Source: Paludibacterium denitrificans (GTDB lineage: Bacteria; Pseudomonadota; Gammaproteobacteria; Burkholderiales; Chromobacteriaceae). From it: DNA of 64,000 nt. Every line of letters begins with the position of its first letter. Within the stretch, counting starts at the first letter, position 1. Where the stretch lies: the NCBI RefSeq assembly GCF_009707705.1, contig NZ_WLYX01000001.1:1984001-2048000 (forward strand). Direction: 5' to 3'. The notes under the pieces were generated by a model. It was not told where the DNA came from and ran no database searches. It saw nothing but the letters and a program-made list of their open reading frames with translations. The position numbers and the translations under genes are program-made. Of the stretch, positions 28,652 through 37,541 are shown piece after piece.

Positions 28652-29180
28652 CTTCCACAAGGCAGCTGGCGGTGAGGAACGCCATTCCCCTTGGCGCTTC
28701 CTGCGCCTAGACACGACTGCTGAACTGATTGATGAACTGCAATCCACCACATCTGGTGGTTTGGAACCTGTTGCCGCAAAAGCAGGACGCTACGGTGGCA
28801 CCTTCGTAGCCAAGGAACTGGTCTACGCATACGCCATGTGGATCAGCCCGTCGTTCCACCTCAAGGTCATCCGAACCTTCGATGAGTTGCACACCAAGGG
28901 CATCGTGATGACTCAGGCAGTGGTGGTACTTCAAAAGGCAGGCAACCGATACCCCAGAGACCACCAAAAGGATGGCACCAATGCTCCAGACCGTCGGGAC
29001 GATGCTCACTGGAGACCCTTGCCAGTCAAGGCTTCTAGATCGGTTGCCCCATGCTTGGTCGGTTGCCCTTTAGGAGGAGGAGCCGAAATTGCCAGTCAAC
29101 GTCCATCATGTGACTGGATGGCTTCTTCACCCCACTACTCCCTTGAGTGTCCCATGTCGAATGACGGGGATCGGGAGTAG
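28572..29180 (+). CDS. KilA-N domain protein, second copy
   Basis: From ATG 28572: KLLVIAGITIKTDSEGRYCL, NDFHKAAGGEERHSPWRFLR, and TFVAKELVYAYAMWISPSFH make a KilA-N domain of the antirepressor type. After HTKGIVMTQAVVV (about residue 115) the coding quality falls, and the C-terminus to 29180 is probably out of frame. It overlaps the tail of the preceding KilA-N gene by 80 bases. Likely role: phage- or element-type transcription switch, or DNA-binding competitor of a host repressor. Confidence 0.65.
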   Translation: MTTNTKLLVIAGITIKTDSEGRYCLNDFHKAAGGEERHSPWRFLRLDTTAELIDELQSTTSGGLEPVAAKAGRYGGTFVAKELVYAYAMWISPSFHLKVIRTFDELHTKGIVMTQAVVVLQKAGNRYPRDHQKDGTNAPDRRDDAHWRPLPVKASRSVAPCLVGCPLGGGAEIASQRPSCDWMASSPHYSLECPMSNDGDRE

Positions 29181-29801
29181 ACATGGACACCGACTCTGGA
29201 TCACACCTGACTGACCACCACACCAGCAGACAGGGCCAGAGCATCGGTTGCCCGCTAGGAGTAACACATAGATATCCAGAGGTAACCCAAAGAGGTCTCT
29301 GAGATTTCACTAGGAGATAATAACCATGAGAAATAAACCTAGAGAAAGACTCTCTAGGTCAACCTGAGGGAAACCCAAGGTCACCTCTCAGGTTATCTCC
29401 CGGTTGCATCCTTGGGTCATCCTCAGGTCTACCCTGTGTCTGTCTTGGATTGTGGTCGTTACTGATCACACATCACTGTCTGGTCTTCAGTTCACTTGTC
29501 TTGCCCATGTTGGTGGTCGATGCCTGACTCGCATCGTCTTCAGCAAGATCACGACAAGTCCGATGCCCTGGACAACTTCAGGACATCCACCTGCATCCCC
29601 CCTTGCTGTGTCCTGCGGCCAGTTCCAGTGCTGGTCTATGTGTTCCCCTCTGCTGTACCCCTTGGCCATCTCCGGCCTTCATCAATCATCAGCCCGTTTT
29701 GTTGAATCCGTGCATTGCCGTGTCAGTTCCCTATGGTTTGGGGTGCTGATGGCTGACATGGAGGAGACCTTGCGCGGCTTCAACCAAGTGGAAACAAACC
29801 A
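29181..29801. promoter_or_regulatory. Gap with dense inverted repeats before the Bro-N gene
   Basis: No gene is firmly supported, although an open frame of 133 codons ends at 29805 with an ATGA overlap to the Bro-N gene. Between 29338 and 29417 three perfect 8-base inverted repeats are interleaved: CCTAGAGA/TCTCTAGG (29338, 29351), AACCTGAG/CTCAGGTT (29361, 29387) and ACCCAAGG/CCTTGGGT (29373, 29410). They look like operators or a folded leader. Confidence 0.45.
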
Positions 29802-30392
29802 ATGAACATCGAAGTAACTACCTTTCAACAGAACACCCATGAGCTGACTGCCAGTATCCGCGTGATCCGTGATGCCAACGGTGACCCGTGGTTTATCGCC
29901 AAAGATGTCTGCGAGACGCTGGGACTAGGGAACCCTACCAAGGCTCTGCTTGCACTGGACGATGACGAGAAAAAGACTGAAAAACTTTCAGGCTTTCGCG
30001 GCAGCAGTGTGAACCTGATCTCCGAGTCTGGGATGTATGCCCTTATCGTTCGCAGTAACAAGGCCGAGGCCAAGAGGTTCCGCAAGTGGGTCACGTCTGA
30101 CGTACTGCCAAGCATCCGTAAGCACGGGGCGTATGTGAAGGGAGCAGAGCAACTCTCTCCAGAAGCACAGACAGAGTTCTACCGAATTGTACAAAACCAG
30201 CTGACACATGCTCTCCAGCGCCACGACAGGCTGACTCAGCATGACCACTGGCGTACGCCAGTACAGCAGCAAGCTCGTTCCAAGATAGCGGCGGCCAAGG
30301 TCGCTGAACAGCTGGGTCTTCCGCTCCATCTTGTGGAAACATGCGCAGACTCTGGGGTGGCCAATACTCTGCAGGCTCTCGCTGCCAAGTAG
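29802..30392 (+). CDS. Bro-N family antirepressor
   Basis: A 196-residue protein with a BRO-N domain: IRVIRDANGDPWFIAKDVCE, TLGLGNPTKALLALDDDEK, and ISESGMYALIVRSNKAEAKR followed by FRKWVTSDVLPSIRKHGAYV, which is diagnostic. Bro-N proteins act as antirepressors in temperate phages and related elements. The C-terminus is helical and basic. ATG 29802 follows GTGGAAAC and overlaps the stop of a short upstream frame. Third gene of the antirepressor-type cluster in element 1. Confidence 0.88.
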   Translation: MNIEVTTFQQNTHELTASIRVIRDANGDPWFIAKDVCETLGLGNPTKALLALDDDEKKTEKLSGFRGSSVNLISESGMYALIVRSNKAEAKRFRKWVTSDVLPSIRKHGAYVKGAEQLSPEAQTEFYRIVQNQLTHALQRHDRLTQHDHWRTPVQQQARSKIAAAKVAEQLGLPLHLVETCADSGVANTLQALAAK

Positions 30393-30472
30393 CCCCAGAA
30401 ACGACGAAGGACACCGCCTTGGTGTCCCTTCAGTCCTGCCCTCTAGTAGCTGCTATACAGCCTTCTCTGGGG

Positions 30473-30715
30473 CTATCCTGCCATATTCATCAGTATGGAC
30501 AGTCCCCCAGCCAGCAACGAGATACTACCGGCTACGATTGCAGCACGAACACCTGTCATAAACCGTCTGGGATTGAAGGCCCACTCACGGTCACCCCATG
30601 GAGTGCTAATAGCCCCCTCAGGGCCATTGATGAACAGTTCGATCTTGCCTACCCGCATGAAGTGCCACAAGAGGCCATCAGTCTCAATGGAGAAGGAATT
30701 GAATTCGATTTTCAT
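30473..30715 (-). CDS. Small tail-anchored hypothetical protein, 80 aa
   Basis: ATG 30715 follows a good AGGAGA. The soluble N-terminal 50 residues end in a single membrane helix (TGVRAAIVAGSISLLAGGL, then SILMNMAG) at the C-terminus. No family recognised. It reads towards the Bro-N gene and is the last gene before the right end of element 1. Confidence 0.55.
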   Translation of the reverse strand: MKIEFNSFSIETDGLLWHFMRVGKIELFINGPEGAISTPWGDREWAFNPRRFMTGVRAAIVAGSISLLAGGLSILMNMAG

Positions 30716-31030
30716 GTTGAGCTGTCTCCTAAAGCGAATGCAATGGGACGCATAGAATACATGATTTTATATCAAATTAAACACTCACTTTTAAGCAACA
30801 GTTGCCAATTGGAAACTATTCCAAAGATGGAAGAATGGTGGGGTTAGGGGTATTGGATCACGACAACGACGATGTGCCCCTTCATCACCTCCTGCCGACC
30901 AAGGTGAGACCTTTATGTTACGAGAAGACAGGTAGGGGCAACGTAAACGCTTATGACGGGATTGGGAGCGCGTAGGATACGCTTGGAAAACTTGGGTAAC
31001 TGTATTGGGTAACTCGCCCAAAAGAGAAAA
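30716..31030. other. Gap near the right end of element 1
   Basis: No gene. It contains the right arm-type repeats TTGGGTAACT at 30992 and 31005, in the same order and spacing as at 24136 and 24149. Confidence 0.5.
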
Positions 31031-31062
31031 CGCCCTAAGTCTTTAAATTCAAGAACTTAGAG
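31029..31062. terminator. Bidirectional terminator beside the middle att copy
   Basis: AACGCCCTAAGT and ACTTAGAGCGTT pair with one mismatch; A-run on the left and six T on the right. Confidence 0.7.
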
Positions 31063-31076
31063 CGTTTTTTGTATTC

Positions 31077-31094
31077 TGGCGGAGAGTGGGATTC
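31077..31094. other. Attachment site, middle (element 1/element 2 junction)
   Basis: TGGCGGAGAGTGGGATTC is the tRNA-Ser 3' end lacking one AG. It separates the two elements and is in the same orientation as the copies at 24057 and 44200. Confidence 0.85.
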
Positions 31095-32185
31095 ATAAAA
31101 ACTGAGCAAAGCCTTGTCAATAGCCGATCTAGTTTTCAAAAAACCAAAAGTTATACGTAAAGTTATACACATTTCGGAAAGTACCCCCCCTTTGTGGCCG
31201 TCAATTCGGCCCATTGTCTCCGGCTTCCATGGGATTGTTTTCGCAAACACCCGACCACGCCCAGATCGGGCGCACCGAACCCCCACTTTGGGACAAGTAG
31301 ACGTGTTAAGGCTGGTGTTAACCGTTAACAGACCATTGGAGCCAATCCGGCCTGTAATCCGCGCCGTTGCTGGCGCTTGCCAAGTCGCATGGCTTTAACA
31401 TTTTTCTGACGGGGGATTTTTTCTGTCCGTGCGAGGATGCGCGGTGTCAGGCCTTGCAGGTCAGTAGGGATTGGATACCCCCCCTGTCCATCGTCCATGC
31501 CGGGTGCACAAGGCCGCCACCTATTAGCCTAAGTGTAGTTTTCCTGTGCTCAAGTGTTTACCCTAGGCATGGATTGGCCACTATCGGCCAGATGCAGCCA
31601 TTGCAAAGATATGAGGCCAAGGCCACAAGCTCGGCCAGAACGGACGATTCTGCAAGGAAGTCCAGAGGTCCGCTACTGTTAAGGGTTGTCTGATGCCAGC
31701 CCTCACGCCCAGACCGGTGGACACGCGTCAGCATTGACGGGCAGGCGTCGGACAACCCTTAACAACTGCAGCCGTTCGCCAAGTCGCGAACTGACCGGTT
31801 GAACGTCTGCTCCAGCCAAACATCTGACGTTCGCCCATCAACTTTCAGTCATCACTTCGTCGACCACCGTTGACACTTAAATACCAACAAATCTCAGCGC
31901 AACTCAACCTGAGCGGCTCCGGGTGCAGAAGACACTCCTTGCCTATGACCCTCCCGCCACTGAGCTGGTATCTGCAACTATCTACAACGCGATACCGCCC
32001 TAGGACAGCACATCCCACTGCCAGCAATGCTAATTAATCGGGCCACTGAAGTGGCACACTGATGCCATTGTTCCGCTATTTCCATTCTGGAATGATCGAT
32101 TGACCATATGCTATGGTTCTAGTCGATAGAAATTAGCTATACGGCAAGGCCACGGTCGATACAGCCGCCATCCAAAGGGTAAGCC
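31095..32185. other. Gap at the left end of element 2
   Basis: No convincing protein gene in 1.1 kb. Arm-type repeats GTTATACGTAA (31150) and GTTATACACAT (31162) lie at its start. A large inverted repeat (31679-31762) suggests a structured RNA. The last 150 bases are AT-rich and should hold the promoter of the DUF262 operon. Confidence 0.45.
31679..31762 (+). ncRNA. Candidate structured RNA (19-bp stem with two G-U pairs)
   Basis: Arms TTAAGGGTTGTCTGATGCC and GGCGTCGGACAACCCTTAA differ from perfect complement at two places, both of which become G-U pairs if the plus strand is transcribed but A-C mismatches on the other strand. Inside lies a small hairpin CGTCA-GCAT-TGACG. This pattern suggests a plus-strand RNA. 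No family is recognised. Confidence 0.4.
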
Positions 32186-33274
32186 ATGAACGACGAAAAA
32201 CCGATTTTTGAGCCGGAACTTGATTCCGACGCCCCAGATCCGGATGAAGTACCCATCCGTGACCGTAGAGTTGTTACCCAGCCATACGACTTGGCTGTCG
32301 ACTCCTTGGTAGAGCAGATCAAGGGGGGGACCATTTTTCTTAGGCCGCTCTCGGAACGCCCGAGTTTTCAGAGGCGCTATGTCTGGACAGACGTTCTCGC
32401 GTCCCGACTGATCGAATCGATACTACTTAATGTGCCCATTCCGCCGTGCTACTTATCACAGAACGATGATTTCGAATTAGATGTCATAGATGGCCAGCAG
32501 CGTCTTTTTTCATTGTACCGCTACCTAAATAACCAGTTCTCTCTTACCGCTTTGGAAGTACTTGCCGAGCTCAACGGAAAGCGGTTCTTTGAAATCGAGC
32601 ACAAGTTGCAACGACAAATACGGACGCACACACTACGATGTGTGCTGATCACAAATGAATCACACCCTGAAATTAAGTTCGATATTTTTGAGCGACTGAA
32701 TACCAATACTGCGCCTCTGAATGCACAAGAACTTAGGAACTGCATTTATAGAGGCGCGCTTAATTCCCTTATTAAGGAACTTGTTGAAGATAAGAAGTGG
32801 CTTGAAGTCCTAGGTAAGAAGGAGGCCGACCGGCGAATGCGAGATGAAGAGCTAATCCTTCGATTCTTCGCATTTCATATATCAGGCATTGACGGCTATA
32901 GAACCCCTCAAAAACATTGGCTGAACGCAGTCGCGAAAGAGGGGAGAGGATATTCGCCAAACAGGATTTCCGATCTTCGGGATGTTTGGAATAAAGCCAT
33001 CAGCAATTCTCTGATTTGGTTTGAACCAAGAGCTTGCTTTCGTCGTGAAGGGTCACGAGTAATAAATCGCGCATTATTCGATTTGGTTTCGTCATTTGCC
33101 TCGCAGATATCAACGGCCGACGCTGAAAGGATAAAACCTCAATTCTTGGTTCGGTTTAACCAGCTTCTTGACAACGGCAATTTTCAAGATTTGATAAGTC
33201 GTTCGGTGGACCACACTAGCCGAACTAAACGCAGATTTGAAATGTGGGAAGATGCAATAGGTGGGCTAGTTTGA
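32186..33274 (+). CDS. DUF262 (GmrS/ParB-like nuclease fold) protein
   Basis: A 362-residue protein with the DUF262 signature: FLRPLSERPSFQRRYVWTDV, then PIPPCYLSQNDDFELDVIDG and QQRLFSLYRYL, containing the DGQQR catalytic loop of the ParB/Srx-like nucleotide-binding fold, and IFERLNTNTAPLNAQELRNC. In GmrSD and BrxU this domain couples NTP binding to cleavage of modified DNA; here the DUF1524 HNH part is absent. The stop abuts the start of a HEPN gene (TGAATG), so the two are made together. DUF262-HEPN pairs are known from defence islands. Confidence 0.85.
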   Translation: MNDEKPIFEPELDSDAPDPDEVPIRDRRVVTQPYDLAVDSLVEQIKGGTIFLRPLSERPSFQRRYVWTDVLASRLIESILLNVPIPPCYLSQNDDFELDVIDGQQRLFSLYRYLNNQFSLTALEVLAELNGKRFFEIEHKLQRQIRTHTLRCVLITNESHPEIKFDIFERLNTNTAPLNAQELRNCIYRGALNSLIKELVEDKKWLEVLGKKEADRRMRDEELILRFFAFHISGIDGYRTPQKHWLNAVAKEGRGYSPNRISDLRDVWNKAISNSLIWFEPRACFRREGSRVINRALFDLVSSFASQISTADAERIKPQFLVRFNQLLDNGNFQDLISRSVDHTSRTKRRFEMWEDAIGGLV

Positions 33275-33973
33275 ATGGCTAGATTTACTGCAGCTTATTC
33301 TTCATTTATTGTGCGGCTTGCTGAAGTTGAGATTCTACGTCACTCAGCCGCACAAAAAGAACGGAAAGATCCAATTTCGCTTCGAAACGAAATAAATGCT
33401 CTTTCTCGGGGAGCCATCATTCTCCTTTCCAGCCATCTAGAAGCCTACGTGAAGGAGCTCGGCGAGCTAGCGATAGATTCGCTGACAAAGAACAACATCC
33501 TACGAAGTGGCCTTTCGGACAGTTTTTTTTATCACATTTCAAAGGATTTTATAGACGAGATCAAGGACACTGCGGAACCGGAAAAGATTAGTGGAAAGAT
33601 TTTTGAATTCTTGGCCAGCGATCACGTGCTATGGTCCAAGAGCGGACCATTTCCAATTCAAATTCCAAGTGAAAGGTTCAATAAGGGATTCTCGAATCCC
33701 TCATATCAGAAGATCAAGGCGTACTTCAACAGATTTGGCTATTCGTCGTTTCAGCATGACTTGTCGGCCCACCTTCGAGGCGATTATCTATCGGTTGTGA
33801 ACATGATTAACCATCTAGTAGACATCAGAAACAAAATCGCACATGGCGATCCCACAGCGACTAAGACCCCTCAGGAGGTACGCGATATCGTGATGTTTGT
33901 ACGCCGCTTTTGCCAGGTAACGGATTCTATTTTTGCAGCCTGGTGGCGGTCTAACTTCTGCTCCATTAGATGA
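33275..33973 (+). CDS. HEPN protein of the MAE_28990 type, partner of DUF262
   Basis: A 232-residue helical protein. The early segment LSRGAIILLSSHLEAYVKEL and the late motif MINHLVDIRNKIAHGDPT (Arg-Asn-x3-His-Gly) match the RiboL-PSP-HEPN/MAE_28990 class. Rx4H is the presumed RNase centre. It is directly coupled to the DUF262 gene: stop and start codons touch. DNA is AT-rich compared with the host. Likely role: RNA-cleaving toxin held or triggered by the DUF262 partner, an inference from gene order. Confidence 0.8.
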   Translation: MARFTAAYSSFIVRLAEVEILRHSAAQKERKDPISLRNEINALSRGAIILLSSHLEAYVKELGELAIDSLTKNNILRSGLSDSFFYHISKDFIDEIKDTAEPEKISGKIFEFLASDHVLWSKSGPFPIQIPSERFNKGFSNPSYQKIKAYFNRFGYSSFQHDLSAHLRGDYLSVVNMINHLVDIRNKIAHGDPTATKTPQEVRDIVMFVRRFCQVTDSIFAAWWRSNFCSIR

Positions 33974-34662
33974 GAGCCAGTGTTATGGTATCGATATTAT
34001 CTAAAATCATGTCATCAACCAGCTTCAAATGTCTAAGCCATGCTTAGCTGAAAGGCGAGTATTGCTACCTCTTGCTGGTCAACTCCCAAATTCCTATGGC
34101 TGCTCAACCTTGGAAGCGGCCCCTGAGCCAAAACGAGCTTGAACGGCGGTATTGGCGCGGGAGCAGTCGCACACCAGCCTCGCACTGACGGGCCGCTTTG
34201 GCCGAACAACGGCGGTTTCGCGGGAACATCCAAGATGACGGCTTTGGGTCGCAAGCGGCCCTCTCTCCACCCTGCTAGTCTCCCTCGATCAGTGAGTGGA
34301 CAGCCTCAGATTTATGGTTAAAACACTGTGATTTTTGCCACTTTTTAGCCGGTTTTTTAGAGGTTTTTGCCTTCATATAGCCAATCCAATGACGTCATTT
34401 TTCTGTGTTTGAAACCCGGAAACCATTGTCTGGCTTAGGTTTTAGCCATCTTAGCCACTGCCTTGCCCTGCCATCCGGTACGGCTCCCCCCTAATTTTGT
34501 AATTTCGCGCAAAAATAAATTGTCATAGGCAATACGGTCTCGGTAAGCGATTTCCACAAAGGATTTACCCCCCTATCCGGCAGCGTGTGTTTCGTCACGT
34601 CCCTCTAACTAGCCGTTTATCGTCAATACGTATCCAGTTTGGCCAGCAGTGAAAGGGCTCTG
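33974..34662. other. Gap between the DUF262-HEPN pair and the lipase gene
   Basis: No supported gene. It holds one TTGGCCGAA copy (34198-34206) and an AT-rich stretch at about 34320-34420. Confidence 0.4.
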
Positions 34663-36222
34663 TTATACCGAGACCCCCTCGTCTATTGGGGGCTGATTTT
34701 GTGCCATTTCTTCAGCTTTATGCATAAAGATGCCGCGCTGGTCGTACAAAGAGCAGGGCCAGTAGTGGAAGGCTGCTACAGAGTCATGCAAATAGTTCTC
34801 AAAGAAATCACTTAACTCTACCTGTAAGCCTTCAGAGTTATCCCATGCACTCAAAATAAGTTTTTCATAATCTGTTTGATCTCTAGGCTCGGTCTCATGG
34901 CCACGAGTCGTAAACGGGTTACGCATAAACTCAACCTGCTTAACTAGCCTTTTATGCTCAGCGATTAGTTCCTTGGACTGTTCCTCTGATGATTTCATTT
35001 CGGCCAGTTTCCATTGTTGTTCATTTCGTTCTCGCCTTTCCTTGGCTTCAGGCGTAGCTAGGCACTGATCACAATTCACTTCATCCTTAAAACTACCTAG
35101 TAAGCGGGTTTGATCGTTATTTTCTACATCGCTACGCCATTTAAAGAATACTGGGCGATGAGCCATGATTCCTTCCGTAATACTCTTTGCTGATTGGTCA
35201 ATATTCGAAATATAGTTGTGATATTTATCAATAACTTCCACGCTTGATGGGTAAAACTCATTGGCAAGTTTTTTGTCATTTCTTATTGATGAAATTGGTC
35301 TGATGGGAACGTTAGCCTTAATAGCCTCTAGATACATTTCTCTTAGCGTAATTCTTGAATATTCTTCACTACGCCCTTGTTCATCTGGGAAATATCCCCC
35401 CCCGATGTCTGAATGTACTCCCGGGTAAATAACTTCCATACTGTTTGACGGGTAGCTGCCTTGGAAGGCGATAGAGTCCAGCGGGAAGGCTTTCCTGAGT
35501 TCATGCGCGGCAACAAGTTGTACGCAACGGTTGACCGTATTGGGGATTCTGAGCTCGCTCGCCCAACTCCAGTGTCCTCCCGGCCAGCCTACGGATGCCA
35601 CTGTATCAAACAGCCCAAGGAAGTTGATGCGTAGCGGTAACCTGTTGCCATATGATGGCAACGTCCAAAAAACATCATAGCCTTCGACTTCGCATCGCTC
35701 ATTCAGGAGCTTGTGCACAAAGGCTCTGGCCAGAGTCGCTCCACGGGAGAAGCCAAAGATATTCACATCAATCATTTTTACATGAGGGATCGCCGCGCCG
35801 GTATATTTTTCATTTAGTCGTTTTTCAATGTACAGCAAGGCATCTTGCAGGCGCATTTCTCCACCTTTCCCCGTGCCTAGGCCCGCGGCGCCACCTTTGT
35901 CTTCACCAACCTCTGGATTGTCTTTAGGCTTGTATGGTGTTCCTACGCCAGTAATATATCGATAGAAATTCTCGTCATAGACCGGATTTGAATCCCGACG
36001 GGCCATAAATAGTCTGGCAATATTAGATTTATTATTAGGACTAATGTTAAGGTTGTTTCCAGTGCCGTCGAAGAAAATATTAAAATTAGGAAATAATCGG
36101 CAATCAAGCCGATCTTCTATGTTAGTGTAACCATGCTTTCTTTCGTATTCCTTCGATATTGCCTTTTTGTAGGCCGCTTCCAGCTCTTCATCTGTGATAT
36201 ATGGTCCTGATTGTCTAAGCAT
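34663..36222 (-). CDS. tle1: DUF2235 phospholipase, Tle1-type T6SS effector
   Basis: Tle1 enzymes hydrolyse membrane phospholipids and are delivered by type VI secretion. Family hallmarks: NFNIFFDGTGNNLNI near residue 48, nucleophile elbow VNIFGFSRGATLARAFVHKL at about 153, an Asp in LGLFDTVASVGWPGG and a His in IYPGVHSDIGGGYFPDEQG. The lipase core is followed by a helical C-terminal extension (ELIAEHKRLVKQVEFMRNPF). Length 519 residues. Upstream in the same direction is a DUF3304 lipoprotein, the expected periplasmic immunity. No other T6SS gene is in the window, so it would rely on a system elsewhere. AT-rich cargo of element 2. Confidence 0.88.
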   Translation of the reverse strand: MLRQSGPYITDEELEAAYKKAISKEYERKHGYTNIEDRLDCRLFPNFNIFFDGTGNNLNISPNNKSNIARLFMARRDSNPVYDENFYRYITGVGTPYKPKDNPEVGEDKGGAAGLGTGKGGEMRLQDALLYIEKRLNEKYTGAAIPHVKMIDVNIFGFSRGATLARAFVHKLLNERCEVEGYDVFWTLPSYGNRLPLRINFLGLFDTVASVGWPGGHWSWASELRIPNTVNRCVQLVAAHELRKAFPLDSIAFQGSYPSNSMEVIYPGVHSDIGGGYFPDEQGRSEEYSRITLREMYLEAIKANVPIRPISSIRNDKKLANEFYPSSVEVIDKYHNYISNIDQSAKSITEGIMAHRPVFFKWRSDVENNDQTRLLGSFKDEVNCDQCLATPEAKERRERNEQQWKLAEMKSSEEQSKELIAEHKRLVKQVEFMRNPFTTRGHETEPRDQTDYEKLILSAWDNSEGLQVELSDFFENYLHDSVAAFHYWPCSLYDQRGIFMHKAEEMAQNQPPIDEGVSV

Positions 36223-36237
36223 ACTGTTTATTCCTTT

Positions 36238-36763
36238 TTAGTATTCCCTGCAATCGCCACTGCTGTATTGAAGTTCCACTGTATCCATGTCTCTAAAAAT
36301 AACGCATAGGGTATCTTCGCTTTTGAATTTATTCCGATAGTCTTTTGATTTAACAATAATTGGGTTACGCTGTGGTAGCATAATTAAAGACTCTTTCTGT
36401 GTGTCAGGCTTTATTATCTTACCTGGTAGAGTTATGCCTTTTCCTACATTGACTGGATCACCTAGTTCGCCACTCCACACCCATTTGACTTTGACCGGCT
36501 TTCTATAGTCGGTGAGATTGAAGCAGCAGAGGGATGCATTTCCCCCCATTTTTTCTCCCTGGAACTCTGGCAGCACCAAGATTCGCCCCCCAGTTTCCAT
36601 CTACCCAGAACTCACCAACATTTCGGGTAACATAGTTGATCCCAACAATGTCCATGCGGATACCATCACGTAGATAGGGGTCTGCATTGCCTAGGCTGCT
36701 ACAGCCTACGACAGTCAGTGCTATCAGCACGCACGCCATCGTTTGCTTAAACGTTTTGTCCAT
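36238..36763 (-). CDS. DUF3304 lipoprotein, probable Tle1 immunity (frame break near 36580)
   Basis: The signal peptide KTFKQTMACVLIALTVVGC ends in a lipobox (VVGC), placing the protein in the periplasmic face of a membrane. DUF3304 features: MDIVGINYVTRNVGEFWVDG, then GGNASLCCFNLTDYRKPVKV with the paired cysteines. The frame changes in a run of G near 36580; one extra G restores VDGNWGGRILVLPEFQGEKM. Repaired length is about 175 residues. It lies 16 bases ahead of the lipase gene. DUF3304 lipoproteins neutralise Tle1-type lipases in the producer's periplasm. Confidence 0.8.
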
Positions 36764-36891
36764 AGTATTGCGCGTTCTTTCTGCCCTTCGGCTTTGCTGA
36801 TGCTGTAATGAGTCTCATATGTCAGTTTGAGGTATTGGTATCACCTAAGGAGACAGGGCAAGCTTGACTCTCTGAGAGTGCTAATTTCACG

Positions 36892-37539
36892 CTATAGTTT
36901 TAATTTTAATGGAATTGAATGGTAATCATGGTTATGCATTTTGGCTACTGCGGGTGATCGCGGATGAACCTGTCCGGCCAACCTTTCCGCCTCGGCGCGT
37001 GGCAATCCGCCGTCGTACTCCAGAATGGCCGCCCGTTCCTCGAATGCTTCCCGGTCGTGCTCAGGATCAGGCGGGGTGTGGTGCCGGGCAAGGTGGGCAT
37101 CCAGTGTGGCCACCAGCTCGGGCACCGGTACGTGGTCACGGTCGATCTGACGGCGCAGTATGTCTAGCCACTCCACGCGGTCGGCCTCGGGCCATCGTTC
37201 CCGTTGGCAGATCAGGTTGGTACGCTCCAGCAGGTCGGCGGGCAGGGTCGGCGCGGGTGTCGCTTGTCCGGTGGCCAAAGCGGTGACGACACCAGCCGTC
37301 AGGTCACCCACCGGGGTGAAGGTTTCCCCGGCTTTTGGGGTGTTTTCTTCACTCTTTCGGGGTGACTGTTTTTTGGTGGGAACAGTGGGAACAGTGGGAA
37401 CAAAGTCCTGAAACCCTTGCTGCATAAGGCTTTCCGCTGTTCCCACTTTTTGTTCCCCCTCTGCTCTGTTCCCACTCAAGGGGGAACAAACCGGCGATTC
37501 CTCGCCCACCGCCAGCACGCTATCAAGCCAGCTATCCAT
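36892..37539 (-). CDS. Element-encoded hypothetical protein with VPT repeats, 215 aa
   Basis: The N-terminal half is disordered, with DFVPTVPTVPTKKQSPRK encoded by GTGGGAACA-type 9-bp repeats. The C-terminal half is helical and charged (RWPEADRVEWLDILRRQIDR, FEERAAILEYDGGLPRAEAE). Similar proteins sit next to phage-type primases in P4-like elements. The gene begins 3 bases after the primase-helicase stop in the same direction, so it is the last gene of that operon. Function unknown. Confidence 0.65.
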   Translation of the reverse strand: MDSWLDSVLAVGEESPVCSPLSGNRAEGEQKVGTAESLMQQGFQDFVPTVPTVPTKKQSPRKSEENTPKAGETFTPVGDLTAGVVTALATGQATPAPTLPADLLERTNLICQRERWPEADRVEWLDILRRQIDRDHVPVPELVATLDAHLARHHTPPDPEHDREAFEERAAILEYDGGLPRAEAERLAGQVHPRSPAVAKMHNHDYHSIPLKLKL

Positions 37540-37541
37540 GA

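Noticed and set aside
29404..29805. 133-codon open frame overlapping the Bro-N start
   Set aside because: Composition rich in Ser, Cys, Trp and Pro and no domain; probably chance over the inverted-repeat region, though its last 19 codons could be a coupled leader.
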